From Microvelia longipes (Eukaryota > Arthropoda > Insecta > Hemiptera > Veliidae): a stretch of DNA of 64,000 nucleotides. The DNA is taken from positions 24,422,047-24,486,046 of the forward strand of contig JACMZG010001913.1 in NCBI GenBank assembly GCA_018340805.1, written 5' to 3'. The first letter of the stretch is position 1. The number at the start of each line of letters is the position of its first letter. The position numbers and the translations under genes were made by a program. This document shows, in pieces, positions 23,466-34,975 of the stretch. The notes below the pieces were generated by a model, which saw only the letters and a program-made list of their open reading frames with translations, had not been told where the DNA came from and did not search any database.

Positions 23466-23668
23466 AACGATTTTTTCCTGCAAAGTGATGCAGGAAAAGG
23501 AGGTTGTCCCATAATGGGCAACGATAGCTGGAAAACGTCCCGTATAGCGAAGGCTTTGATTTGAAGGAGAGAACAGTAAATGTGAAACTAACGTGGAAGC
23601 TTAGTGCCTTGGTTCGGCAGAGTATTTTAAAGAACTGTAGTTTCTTATTAAGTATATTACTAACGTAC

Positions 23669-23782
23669 CTGGTAAGACTCTGGAGGATACACGATGAAGT
23701 GGCGGAGAGTGAATCCGAATCCATAGTCAGCTCTGATGATACGAACGTTCCTCGGTCCTCTGTTCACTCTCCACTCTGTCAC
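23669..23782 (-). CDS. RhoGAP19D: RhoGAP19D / ARHGAP21-23 family exon carrying the PDZ GFGF loop
   Basis: This internal exon of exactly 38 codons is phase 0 at both ends. On the minus strand it follows the acceptor ...ttggttttag (CT at 23783-23784) and ends ...TAC-CAG before the donor gtacgt (AC at 23667-23668). It encodes [13 protein letters not shown], then [18 protein letters not shown]. The second block is a hallmark of ARHGAP21/23: an aromatic plus G-P-R/K, one strand, the PDZ carboxylate-binding loop G-F-G-F, and an almost invariant [12 protein letters not shown]. It joins in frame to the exon at 224-484, so the single PDZ domain is split just after the ligand loop by an intron of about 23.2 kb. 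Longer open frames overlapping it on both strands are shadows. A Jockey-like LINE tail sits about 400 bp downstream in the intron. The initiator methionine and 5' UTR were not found. Confidence 0.87.
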
Positions 23783-23789
23783 CTAAAAC

Positions 23790-24085
23790 CAAGTACAATT
23801 AAAAATTAATTATTATAAATTGCTTATTTGAATATGACGTCAAGGAAAGAGTAAATAATAGCAAGGTAACGATTTATAATTTATACAAGAGAGATTATGC
23901 AGCTATATACTCTATAGAATGAAGAGAATAAGGCTTAACTACAATTAAAGTCTCTCACAGTAAGCGCAACATACTACAGAAAATAAAGACCAGAAGTTGC
24001 GAATGTCATATATTATACATGACAATAGCTCTTTTCGATTGTAAACTATTATATTGTAGGTTATAATGTATATAATAATGTAATG
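23790..24085. other. Intronic, nothing recognised
   Basis: AT-rich sequence just upstream of the exon. TGACGTCA-like atatgacgtcaagg is at about 23836. No promoter evidence. Confidence 0.4.
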
Positions 24086-24099
24086 CTGTATACATGTTT

Positions 24100-24500
24100 A
24101 CGTCTAGGTCGGTGCGATATCTGTTAGGTTCAGTAGTGCTACCTCTTGTACCACCCTTGCTAGTCTACTGTCCCAGACATACAGGACAAACGCTATAGAC
24201 GGAACTATAGCGATCCAAGCAAACCCGCAAAGCGGAATAACCTCGAAGTAGTCTTGTAATAGTCGTAGGGATTTTAACACAATTGAAACCGGTTTCAGCT
24301 CAATCGGACCATCCCAAGTGGCGCAAACGGTAATAACCTTTACGATGTTTATTAGGTTCGGTAGTTTTTGAGTGTGGGGTTGCAGTATGGAAGAGAGACC
24401 ACTCCTTTTTGATCCGCCCTCGTTAGCTTACTGTTCCAGACAGACAGGACAAAATCGGCATTTTTAAATGATTAGAACAGGTTTCATCTCAATCAGACCA
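24100..24500. repeat. Diverged direct duplication, non-autonomous element candidate
   Basis: 24110-24300 and 24338-24500 share ttaggttc(a/g)gtag, cttgctagtctactgtccca / ctcgttagcttactgttcca, gacagacaggacaaaa and gaacaggtttcatctcaatc. The GC content is above that of the surroundings. Contains gaaaccggtttcagctc. Confidence 0.5.
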
Positions 24501-24584
24501 ATTTGTTCATAAGGTACATTTGTTTCAGAGTGAACATTACACCTAAAGTAGCAGGCGATGTAAAAAAAATAGCACAATACTAAA

Positions 24585-25418
24585 GTCGAAGAGCCAGACG
24601 CAAAAAACGAAACCATTGAACCCAAAGGTTAACCCTTTATATTTATTTATTTTGGTTCCCTGATAAAGGATCAGGAGGTCTGTCATTTTAGATCAGTAAA
24701 TTATGGCCCCTGGGTCCCTTCAAAGTCCGGAGAGTGGCCCCAAAATCAGTTATTGCGCTATAGCGCTGTTCCTATTTATTTTATCAAAAAAAGAGCCATG
24801 GGTTCTTTTAACTTAACGTTTTAATACTAGGGATGTAAGAGTTCAAATATATACCGAAAATACAACTGCAATCTCTTATTTTATCTCAAAACGCACAAGA
24901 AACCTTAAAATTGCTGATTATGATTATTTTTACTTAAAATTGCTTGTTTTTCCATGTTATCATTTTTAAGATATTTAGGATTCAAAAATGAAGCATATTC
25001 TGTCAAACTATAGGTAATATGAAGTTGCTCTAGAAAAAATATGTAACATAGCTCGCATCTGTGATAATTGAATTTTAATTTTACGAAATTTAAGTTTTTG
25101 CCTGTTTTTCGGAATACATGTCAATCACGAAATTATAACATATAAGAGCTGTGATACTCTTTTTTCTTGGGAATAAGGTTATATTGCCTATAGTTTGTCA
25201 GAAAATGTTTAATTGCTTAAATGATAAAGGGAAAAAATTAATGTTCGTGCCATTTTTCGGACTTTGAAAAGGTTCAGAGGCAGAAATTGCCCCATTTAAA
25301 TTGGCAAACCCCCTGTTCTTTTATCAGGGAGTCAAAATAAATTAATCTTGCGGGTCAAACCTGTGGAGCTTGATGGTCACGATCCTCGCGTCTGGCTCTT
25401 GGCCTATAAATAACACAA
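24585..25418. mobile_element. Family D element with ~170-bp terminal inverted repeats
   Basis: The left end gaagagccagacgcaaaaaacg and right end (reverse-complemented) caagagccagacgcgaggatcg match. So do further in-order pairs: ttattttggttccctgataaa with ttattttgactccctgataaa, and caaagtccggagagtggc with caaagtccgaaaaatggc. About 830 bp with no open frame, so a non-autonomous DNA transposon-like element. A single end recurs at 14100. Confidence 0.72.
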
Positions 25419-25734
25419 AAGCGTTTTGCTCTTTGACCGATCCGCAGTAAGAATTCAATATTTATCCGTCATAAAAAGTGATACACCAGTAATATATTAT
25501 TCTGTGGAGCAGTACATGCGAGGAAGGCAAGTGCGTAACCGCAGGGAATGACTTGATATATCAAGGTTATACACCCTTAAGATATTTCTTAACTTTGACA
25601 GGTGTCTTAATATCACAAGGTTGTAGTAAGGAAAATACTTTAATACTGAGTGCTAAAAATATTTCCTTCGTATTCTCAACATCTTTAGCTTTATTTGTAA
25701 TACTCTGAAAATTCTGCAAAAAGACATCTTAAAA

Positions 25735-26315
25735 ATTCACAAATCCTGCCGTTTCTTTCTTTTTAGCAAATATTCGAAGCAAAAATTAGCTTATGAGATA
25801 GGAGTCATGGAAAGAGTAGGGGTAGGGGGTGGAATTTTTGGAATGAAGTACTCTCTGATTAAGAACATATAAATAAATATATATGTATGCACAAGGATTA
25901 TGTTCCTAGACGTTTCTATGGGACACGATAACTTTCGAACACTTTCTTGGAACGAAATGAAACTGTACAAAAATCAACCTTGCAATGTCCCGAACCAACA
26001 ATAATGACCACACAAAAATTTCAAAAAATCATTCAAAAAATTTTTTTTTTCAAATGTACTCCTATGTATAATTAAAAAAATTACCAAGTTGCATTTAAAT
26101 ATCAGCATTACTTCCGGCGATATTGATTGACATATATACCATAATGTAAACAAATCACGTTTTTTATTAACAAATTTGAAAATTCTTTTATATCGTGGTA
26201 GTATGCCACTTAAACTAGTAATATGACGAATTGATATGTGGAAAACAAACATGTGGTCGCGAAGCGGCCCCCAATATCGACGCCGCGGCCAAGAGACCGA
26301 AGGTCTCTTGTTTCC
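25735..26315 (+). mobile_element. Family C element, fullest copy with a short TA core
   Basis: Order: ttagcaaatattcgaagcaaa, agagtaggggtagggggtgg, a short TA tract near 25870, cgtttctatgggacacgata, cagcattacttccggcgata, aaactagtaatatgacg, catgtggtcgcgaagcggcc, then gccaagagaccgaaggtctc ttgttt. It aligns in order with 40025-40830 and 50130-50300. The 92-codon frame inside (25974-26252, minus) has no motif. Confidence 0.65.
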
Positions 26316-26639
26316 TCTTTACTATAAGAGTAGAGATATGTTGCTGTATAATAATGTGATATCGAAAAATGTTGTTAATACAGTTGTAAAGACAGTACGG
26401 TAAAATTAAAAATTGTAATTTAAATTTAGTTACCCATATATTTAACTAAATGTATAGGGTTCAGAATTCTACACATATAATCGGAATGCATTTCAGGGTA
26501 CTACCATTCAGATAAGTAGATAAGGTACCTATTGTCTCAGAATATTAAAATTGTAACTTCAACATCTTTAAATAATCTATTAAAAATATAGATAGAATTA
26601 TAGGAATATTGTAGCCGCAATTAAGGATTCCTTAAGTAA

Positions 26640-27240
26640 CTGTTTTGTGAATTTTGAAACATCGAAAAAATAACCTGACCACCTTCGATCATTAGAAAAA
26701 TCAAATAAACAGAACAAAATTACAGTAACTTAGTACTACTACTAATACAATGATACGTAGGAAACACGTATTATTACAAGTACAGTAATACATACTAATA
26801 CAATGATACGTAGGAAACACGTATTATTACAAGTACACACAATACGTAGGAAACACGTATTATTACAAGTACAGTAATACATACTAATACAATGATACGT
26901 AGGAAACACGTATTATTACAAGTACAGTAATACATACTAATACAATGATACGTAGGAAACACGTATTATTACGAGTACAGTAATACATACTAATACAATG
27001 ATACGTAGGAAACACGTATTATTACAAGTACAGTAATACATACTAATACAAATACAATAATACGTACTAATGCAAATGAAAACACAAGCAATGTACGGGT
27101 AGTCGATAAAAATTTATTTATTATAACCTTAACTCACTCTAGGAAGAGGTTTCAATGAGGTTTCATAGAGCTCCTGTGAACTCTAAAAAGGTGTTTCAGG
27201 CTTCTAGTGTATTGAGATAGGATATGCACTCTCTAGAATA
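26640..27240 (+). repeat. Long dispersed repeat, copy 1, containing the 53-bp array
   Basis: attttgaaacatcgaaaaaa, aacctgaccacctt and, after the array, ataaccttaactcactctag, gtgtttcaggcttctagtgt match 27970-28210 in order. Copy 2 lacks the minisatellite. Confidence 0.6.
26738..27060. repeat. 53-bp minisatellite, about 6 copies
   Basis: Unit: acaatgatacgtaggaaaca, cgtattattacaagtacagt, aatacatactaat. One unit is shortened (about 26840). Confidence 0.92.
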
Positions 27241-27969
27241 AATCTCTAAGTTTTTGTGTATTGAAAATAGAATCAATAATCTTTAAGGATTTAAAACAAA
27301 GGAACCTTTTAAAAATTAAAATGAAGAATGAAGTTATCTACTTTTAATCAAAAGGATTAAAACTTGTATAATGTGATATAAGAAAGCTAAAAGAAGTCAC
27401 AGGCCTGTTTTTTCGATTTTTAGATATCGAAACACATTACAATCGCTTAACATCTTTAGAGAACCATTCATAACATTCGAAACTGTATACTTCTACGAAT
27501 GCATATTAAAAGAACTTGACAATATTAGGACTCTGAACTTTAACTTCCTTGTTTGAAAAAAGGAGAAAAAAGAAAAGTCAAAAGAAATAAAAGTTGTGAA
27601 GTAGTTGTAACTGTTTTATAATGGATTGGTTTGTTAGATATGCTAAGTAAGGGCAAGTTATACCGGCTCGGGTAAGAGTCATCGTGTAAGTGAAAGTGTC
27701 AGTTAGTACTGGACTCATACTTACTTTACATACGGGCTTAATATTTAATATGTATTACACCTATAAAATCCTTATAGCATTTCACATATAGACTTCAATG
27801 GTTTAGCTGCAAACAAAATGAAAGATTGAAGCTTTCTCGAATATCTACCCATAGAACTAACCAATAACCTCGTGGATTTTAAAGAAGTAAATCAAGTATG
27901 TATTTTATCAATGTAATTAAAATTAAAAGGATCTTTGCAAAGAGATATGTTACTAGAGAGGCCTTATTG

Positions 27970-28210
27970 GTTGAATTTTGAAACATCAAAAAAGTAACCT
28001 GAACACCTTTGGTTATTAGTATAATCCAGTAAACAGCACGAAATTGAAGTAAACGATATAATAGAATGTTTATAATAGGAAACAAAAAATGAGCGAAAAG
28101 CCGAGAACTATTGATAACCTTAACTTACACTAGGAGAAGGTTACACAGAGCTTCAAAGAGATGTTTCAAGCCTGTCAATGTATAGACAGGGATGCCACCC
28201 TCTATTTATA
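27970..28210 (+). repeat. Long dispersed repeat, copy 2
   Basis: Matches the flanks of the 53-bp array (see 26640-27240): gaaacatcaaaaaagtaacc, ataaccttaacttacactag, agagatgtttcaagcctg. Confidence 0.6.
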
Positions 28211-28479
28211 TATCTTTATGGATCTATGCAAATAAAATATTAAGGCAAAAAACAGAACAGCTAAAAGATCTGAGGTTTTTTCCAAGAATAAGTGCCCATC
28301 AATAAGGGTTTTGAAAGGTCAAAAATCTTTTAACCTCAACTATCCTCTCTGTGGGATACCTAGTGCTAAACATAAGGTCAATGATAAAAAACACCTAGAG
28401 GATTAAGTTTGAAGTTAACTAAGCTTAAGGAAAAGTACCATGCAATTTTTATCAAACGTAATAAACTGCGTAGACTTTT

Positions 28480-28790
28480 GTGTTTAAAGTCATGAATGTC
28501 AGTGCAGATGAAGAGTCCAACATTTCGCTTCCACTCGAGGAAGCATCCTCAGTAATGTAGAACATGGATAAGAACACAATTCTCAACCAAATTGAACTCA
28601 AACTCAATCTGAGTTTCAAACTCAAACCAACTGTTCAAGTCATAATTCAAGGAGTAATTTTGTAGAGTATAGTGTTTTCATCCATGATGTCCTACATCCC
28701 TAAAGATGCGTTTCAGATCCCTACAGAGGAAGCGAAACGTCTGATTTATCATTCAAAGACACGGATAAAATATAACAAGAAGACTTAAAT
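28480..28790. mobile_element. Inverted pair bearing hammerhead-like cores (Penelope-type end?)
   Basis: The left arm (about 28480-28580) and right arm (about 28660-28790) are diverged reverse complements. The left arm, read on the minus strand, has CTGAGGA (28552-28546), T, GCTTCC, a TCGAGT loop, GGAAGC and GAAA (28526-28523). That is an intact CTGANGA/GAAA core with a perfect 6-bp stem II. The right arm on the plus strand keeps ggaagcgaaacgtc, but its first box is ctaaaga. Stems I and III were not established. Confidence 0.45.
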
Positions 28791-28799
28791 CTTATCAAA

Positions 28800-30965
28800 A
28801 GTGTTAATACGTAAAATTCCATCGTAAGATTATTCTAAAATACATTAATTAAGGTCGACGCCAAATTTTGTCGACTATCACACAGAAATTTCATAACAGA
28901 AAATTTGACTTGAAATGGGTTTACAACGGAATTTCCAAAAAAAGTTTTTAAAAGAGGAAATTTAAAAAGAAACCCTTTTAAGAAAAGAGTATTGCATTCC
29001 CTGAAAAATCATGCATACCCAAAGTTGTCTCTAAAGATAAGGACGGTTTTGTCAAAACAATTTATATTGCAATTAATTTTATTCTGTTAAGGTTTTTAAG
29101 GAATATGTGCACACACAAGTAATTAATTATCAAACAAAATACTTTATTTCCATTCAAGAGTAGCATTTTCAACGTAAGTATCGAATACAGACGAATGTTA
29201 ATACAAAAAATCAGGTACGAAAACCAAGGTTGTACAGGACAAAACACAATTCACAACAGCAAACATTATTTTGAAATTATTAAATTTACATAATCGTCCT
29301 TTAATTAATTCCTCTAGCATTTTCATCAATTTTATTTTTTTTAACATAATTATAAATCCAGATTTTCATCTGGTTTGTTTTCATTATCGTACACACTACA
29401 TTTAGTCCCGCTAATTAAAAATTAAAAGACATTCTTTATTATATTTAGTATTAGTCTCCATTGTTTTATGTTTATTATTTTTCGGATTCATTAGTTTTTT
29501 TCCGTCCCATCTTGTGACCGGAAAATAATAGACATTCTTTATTGTAGAGGGTGAGAATACAGCTGGAATAGCAATGTATGGACGGCAGATCCCTGAGGGT
29601 CCGTGAAAAGATTTTAAGGGGTCGGCGAGCTAGTAGGAAAAATATTTTAACAAATATTTAAAAATATTTATACTAGATAAGTCCATGAATCAATAAATTA
29701 TCAACCAAGTTTTTATTAGTAAAAATTAACATCTATTTTTGATGGTCGAAAAAATATTAATGGTCATCCAAATATTAATTACAAGAATTCTATTTGTTTA
29801 AAATACAATTTAAGACGTTTTCCTTTCATTTTTTAATGAATTAAGACAAAATGTAGGTAATAAGAAATAGAGCAAGAGATCAATCAGGGAACTATAAAAT
29901 TATAAGAGTTTACAGTAAATTATCCCAGTTAATTTTAGCGATTTGATAATAAACTAATGAATCTGATTAAGGATACAATTGTTTTTCAAGCTCTTTCAAG
30001 ATGCAAATTCTAGAGCAGATTCGTGAGCTTATATTTATAACATTTAAACAGAAAATTTATCGACGAGTATATGTTATTGAATTTATTAGTTATAGAGTTA
30101 GTTTGATGTTAGTTATAGAGTAAGTTTAATTTTATAGAATTTATTTATTAGGGGTCTGCTAAGTATTCTGAAGTAAGCGTATCCCTGATATACAGGACCT
30201 TAATTAACAATTTACAATTTTAATCTGGATTTAAAATATCCAGAGATTCTTCGAAAATAGCTCTGTAATTATTTTCTCTAAAATCTTTAGTTAAAATTAT
30301 TATCATTTAAATTCCATACCAACCAACTGAATTTAGAACTAAAATTAGATTACACGGAATTCGCTTCGCTGTGCCGATGAAGGAGTTAAATTTTTAGGCT
30401 ACAGATATTTTTGTTTAATAAAGGTATTCAAGCATTACTTCGATTTACTTTCAGTCCATATAATCGAAATAGAGATAAAATCCAGCGCATTAAATTATTG
30501 TAAATATTACTCGTCTCTATATATAGAAACCCGGATTGAGATGAAGACTCAATAAAACGGTTTTGATATTTAGACGATTTTGATTACATATCAATACGAT
30601 TTTATATTTTAACTCAAATTTACGGCTCCTCCCGCGATAGGAACGCGATAGATTTTCCTGGAATTAAAATTTTACAAATTGACCCAAATAGGATCAAACT
30701 AAATCCAGATACTGACCACGCCCGATGCTTCTTAACTTTTATGATAAGAAGTTAACAAAACCGTAAATATACTACCCGTGTTAAATTAAACTTAATTACA
30801 CTTATACCGTAAAAAGCTGCAATTGTACTAACTTCAACTCAAAGATTTTTTAATTTTTAAGATTTTTTTAAAAAGACGTATACAAGTCATTCAATGTAAT
30901 TGAGTAACAAGTACTTCAATAAAAAAATAAAATAAAATACATAATTAGATAAATAATAAATAAAT
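28800..30965. other. Intronic/flank, nothing recognised
   Basis: Long AT-rich stretch. Minor items only: a mildly GC-richer string near 29550-29625, and tcgcttcgctgtgc (reverse GCGAAGC) at about 30362. Confidence 0.4.
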
Positions 30966-30970
30966 AAATA

Positions 30971-30971
<1 letters not shown>

Positions 30972-31020
<49 letters not shown>

Positions 31021-31041
31021 ATATATATATATATATATATA
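30972..31041. repeat. (TA)n microsatellite
   Basis: TA tract after a (TAAA)n stretch. Confidence 0.92.
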
Positions 31042-31043
31042 CT

Positions 31044-31262
31044 AAATATAAAGAATTTAAGATAGGAAACACTAAGAAATACTTACATAAAATTAGTAAC
31101 GTTTCGAACTATGTTCTTCGTCTGACAAAAAGGGAATCTGTCAGAATATATATATACACTATATATACAGAATTTAAGATAGGAAACACTAAGAAAATAC
31201 TTACATAAAATTAGTAACGTTTCGAACTATGTTCTTCGTCTGACAAAAAGGAATCAGAATAT
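31044..31262. repeat. Direct duplication (~107 bp) with hammerhead-like motif
   Basis: 31050-31150 and 31163-31262 both carry aatttaagataggaaacact, tacataaaattagtaacg and tttcgaactatgttcttcgtctgacaaaa. On the minus strand the latter reads CAGACGA, then GAAC-ATA-GTTC, then GAAAC (31125-31101). This is a hammerhead-like order with U4 changed to A. Confidence 0.6.
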
Positions 31263-31338
31263 ATATATATATAATATATATATATTATATATATAATATA
31301 TAATATATATATATATATATATAATATATATATATAAG
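31258..31338. repeat. (TA)n microsatellite, interrupted
   Basis: TA tract with several TATTA/TAATA slips. Confidence 0.9.
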
Positions 31339-31339
31339 T

Positions 31340-32235
31340 TAATTATTTAAACTTTTTGTTTTGAAATTATAATTAGTCATCCCTTAAGATTAGCGAACCC
31401 TGAAGCCACAAAGTTTATCATAATTCTTCAAGAACATAAAATAGAATTTCTTAGAATAAAATATTATTTTAAAAGAAACCTTAGAGGTCAATTAAATTAA
31501 AATGTATTTTCAAAATAACTGACCTGTAAAACCCTTTAGGTCGCAACAAATCTAACAACATCATTCTAATAAAAATATCGGTAATAATTATTGAATTTAT
31601 TATAAATAAATTGATATAAACTTTAGAAAATGTTCCCTGTTTTGCATAGTTTTCGAGCTTTTGCTCCAGGAACTCATTAGAAGCGAAATCTAATAAGAGA
31701 ACCAGATTTGTTACCGCAGCATCAGCATTACAAATCCTAATTAAAATAAAGGTTACATTTCATGAGTTATTTTAAACTTTAAATTGTAAAACTAGCTACA
31801 GGTTTATCAATCCTAGGAGTGTTCCGTGGTTAAGGAAATTTTAACTATCATTCTATATATAAGAAATATTCTATAGTCTACCGCAGTTTGTCTTCTAAAT
31901 ATTCTTATGGATATAATGGTATCTTGGATATAATAGTATCTTGGATATAATGGTATCTTATATATAAATGGTATCTTGTATTGTGGTTAGACAATTAAAT
32001 ATATATTTTTTTTAAACTCAAGTGTATTAAATTTAACCATGTTTAACATATACCACAAAATCTCTGTCAAAACAACTAAGGATATAATGGTCAAACCAGG
32101 TACCAAACTTAGGAAAACAAAGTCCATGCTTAGCTAGATTTTTTTACGAACGAAACCGTATATATTTTTAAATTGAAACAAAGGCGAATGGTAAAAATAA
32201 GAGTAAAAAATTTCGTTTTAAGCTGACTGGTGAAC
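31340..32235. other. Nothing recognised apart from a 4-unit microsatellite
   Basis: At 31908-31975 ggatataatggtatctt is repeated about four times. The rest has no feature. Confidence 0.45.
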
Positions 32236-32239
32236 TTTT

Positions 32240-32585
32240 ATAGACTATTTTTGGTACCAGTACTAATAATTGATTAGTTTCTTTTTGGTACCATTACTAA
32301 CTAACAATTTTATAGTCTATTTTTGGTACCATTACTAACTAACAATTTTATAGTCTATTTTTGGTACCATTACTAACTAACAATTTTATAGTCTATTTTT
32401 GGTACCATTAATAACTAACAATTGTTTATTCAATTTTTGGTACCATTACTAACTAACAATGGTTTAATCTATTTTTGGTACCATTACTAACTAACAATTT
32501 TATAGTCTTTTTGGTACATTAATAACTAACAATTGTTTATTTTTTGGTACCATACTAATAACAATGTTTAGTCTATTTTTTTTAC
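32240..32585. repeat. ~38-bp minisatellite, about 9-10 copies
   Basis: Unit: ctatttttggtaccattact, aactaacaattttatagt. The last units shorten by single-base losses. Confidence 0.9.
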
Positions 32586-32934
32586 TACAATTTTTTTTAT
32601 TTTAGTAGTACTAGTAGTAATGGTTACTAAAAGTTATTGATAATGATTAAGATGGTTGGTATACAGGGTATAGATGGTAGGAATTTAAAGTTAAAACATG
32701 CCTAAAAACTAAAAATTTGAAGTTGGAAGGAAAGAATCTATAGCAAGAACTATGCCATAAATCCCATGACTTTTCAACTTATAATGAATATAATAGGCGT
32801 AACAAATATATCCTTTTTAGGACAAGCGAAGCGAACTTAAAGCAACTTGCGAATACACAACGTTAAGTCACTTTTAAAAATTAAAGTATGAATTATGTAC
32901 ATAAAAACTATTAAAGAATATTAATATTTAAAAT

Positions 32935-33115
32935 ACCCGGTATTTTTATATTTTCTCACCTTTTACGATAGGTATAAGAAAAAAAAATTGATCACACTGA
33001 AAAATCGAAACAAGGGTAGTGTCGTAATAATCCGTTTGAGGTACTTTCATGACGTACTGAGGGGTTATCATCATGCTGTCTGTCGTCTGTCGATAACTCC
33101 CGCGAGAAATGAAAC
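32935..33115 (+). mobile_element. Diverged family B left end
   Basis: tacgataggtataagaaaa, ataatccgtttgagg and catcatgctgtctgtcgtctg follow the order of the family B left end at 13365. Confidence 0.45.
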
Positions 33116-33521
33116 GGCGCAAAAATCAGACCTCGGATCTGGTATTTAAATCGAATAAAATTGTAAGTAAAATATCAATAATAAACTATCAATAGATAGT
33201 TTTACCTATTAATGTCATTCACAGCTAGAATCATAGAACTAGTATGATCAAAATTTAAGAAAATAAGAAAAAAAACATGGCCACGTTTTCCTGTAAGGGA
33301 CTAACTAAGCTTGATGCCGCACAAAGAGTGATCAGAAACGTTCTGCATATTTGTCATTAGACAAGGTAAATTTTAACGCCAGTGGTTGTGTTAAAATGTA
33401 AAACTTCGTAGTTAATTGTCCTTATAACGATTTTTATAAGTGCTTATGTGATATTATAATACGTTGTATTAAATAACCAGGAAACTTGTTTTATAGAATC
33501 AGCATAAATGGAGTCCATCGT

Positions 33522-33637
33522 AAAAGAACGAAAGAATAAAAAGTCTCTCCACAGTTTAAGATATTTAAACTGATATTTATTAGATATTTAAATATCTTGA
33601 ACTGTGGAGAGACATTCTATTCTTTCGTTCTTTCAGG
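33522..33637. mobile_element. Family E foldback, ~48-bp arms
   Basis: aaagaacgaaagaataaaaa, gtctctccacagtttaagat and atttaaa pair with tatttaaatatcttgaactg, tggagagaca and attctttcgttctttc. The spacer is about 15 bp. Confidence 0.85.
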
Positions 33638-33789
33638 AGACTTGTGTACCAATTACACCTTTGTGTACTGGGTCAGGTCGGATCAATGTAAACAAAATAC
33701 ACAATTTACACAATATTTAAAGATATAATTACTTTACAGTAAGAAAACTACATCGAATATAATAGAGCTCACATTAATTCTAGAGCAGG

Positions 33790-34160
33790 CACTGAAATGA
33801 ATACCTTGATACGTACGTCTCCTTGGACAGCGTCAATTGAATAAACATTCCTCGTGTTTAGAATAGTATTCACTGAAGTGACTGTTCGACACAATATAGA
33901 ATCTGAATGAAACAACCATTAGTCCCAGTAAAACGCGACAACTAGACAGCAAGGTCGCACGGACATTACATTCTGGACACTAGTAGAAAATGTTTTCGTT
34001 ATTTGTGCATTATGGTACGAATCTCAAACTGCCGGGTTGCGCCCGGGCGACTTTCTATTGAACAATTTGCTGCCTTAGTCAACATTGCATTCCTTTTTCC
34101 TACGGCATTGGTTTTGTCCCATGGTCCCTGCAATAACACTTCTATAAATACCCCCGCGAA
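33790..34160 (-). pseudogene. Degenerate coding-like stretch, unidentified
   Basis: GC and CpG content rise here. On the minus strand two open pieces in different frames look protein-like. About 34135-34010 contains G-P-W-D-K-T-N-A-V-G-K-R-N-A-M-L-T-K-A-A-N-C-S, then P-G-A-T-R-Q-F-E-I-R-T. About 33890-33800 contains S-V-N-T-I-L-N-T-R-N-V-Y-S-I-D-A and Q-G-D-V-R-I-K-V. The plus strand is also open over 34003-34206. I do not recognise the family. It could be an old transposon ORF or an undetected exon, and the frame changes argue for a relic. Confidence 0.3.
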
Positions 34161-34540
34161 TGCACTTCAAAATTTTAACGCGATTAGTTTATTTTCAGGT
34201 ATTTAACAATTTTTTGAAAGAAAAAGAACATGACATTCTATAAAGTTTTAACTATAGCTCATAATGAAATTTAACTAGACATATCTGAGATTTTTCATAT
34301 ATGTGTACGTGAACAACACTCATATGACTGTAAATATGTCCATTTGGTACGAATTTCCAAAACAAAATCTAATAATTAAGGGCGGTTAATGAAGTTACAA
34401 AAAATTAATCTTCCCTAAAGCAAAATTAAATCTCAAGTTTGGATTTTATGCCAAGTTTCGAACTTCTAGGAAAAATACAGTGGCAGTAGCAATAACAACA
34501 GTAATAAACTCATACACTAAAATGAACCAAACAACAGAAA

Positions 34541-34716
34541 TCTGAATAAATAAAAACGACAGTCACTCCACAAATGTAAAACAGTATTTACAAATCCGGT
34601 TTTCGTCTGTTAACAACCATCATCAGTGCTACAAATGATGATGCCTGTTTACAGTCGAAAGCCGGCTTTAAATATATTTTTACATTTGTGGAGTGACTGT
34701 CGTTTTTATTTATTTA
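34541..34716. mobile_element. Family E foldback with CCGG/CGAAA motifs
   Basis: aataaataaaaacgacagtc, actccacaaatgtaaaa pair with ttttacatttgtggagtgac, tgtcgtttttatttatt. The inner arms hold atccggttttcgtctgttaa and acagtcgaaagccggctt. On the minus strand CTGATGA (34626-34620), a spacer containing TGTTAACA, then CGAAAACCGG form a hammerhead-like order. Confidence 0.8.
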
Positions 34717-34889
34717 ATTACTACCTCCATGGTTCAAAGTACTTAAATATTAATCTGTTAGAAAAATATATAGATACATATATTTTGTAAGAAGTAAGTG
34801 TTAATGCAAAATATTATTGAATAAACTAATAACACAATAAATTATTTAACTGAAAACATTTAGTCACTCTATGGAATAGCTAGTTAAAC

Positions 34890-34975
34890 AATACAATATA
34901 AATCATTTGATACTACCGAGTTTTGCAAAACACAATTATATTGTGTCAATACAATATAAATATAACTGGCCATCT
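34890..34975. repeat. Dispersed repeat, copy 2 (see 2225)
   Basis: Shares tgatactaccgagttttgca and acaatataaatat with 2225-2300. Confidence 0.5.

Larger units (their letters stand above)
485..23668 (-). other. Large intron splitting the PDZ domain
   Basis: This is the interval between the donor of the 23669-23782 exon and the acceptor of the 224-484 exon. Both junctions have GT/AG and both exons are phase 0, so one intron is the simplest reading. A small extra exon inside cannot be excluded, but the peptide is continuous with the family pattern. The intron holds most of the transposon relics listed below. Confidence 0.8.

Noticed and set aside
23431..23809. 97- and 82-codon ORFs overlapping the RhoGAP exon
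   Set aside because: They are in other frames or on the other strand of the real 38-codon exon and the adjoining intron.
33981..34206. Plus-strand gene starting at 34003
   Set aside because: The minus strand reads equally well and looks more protein-like. There is no start context or family match.
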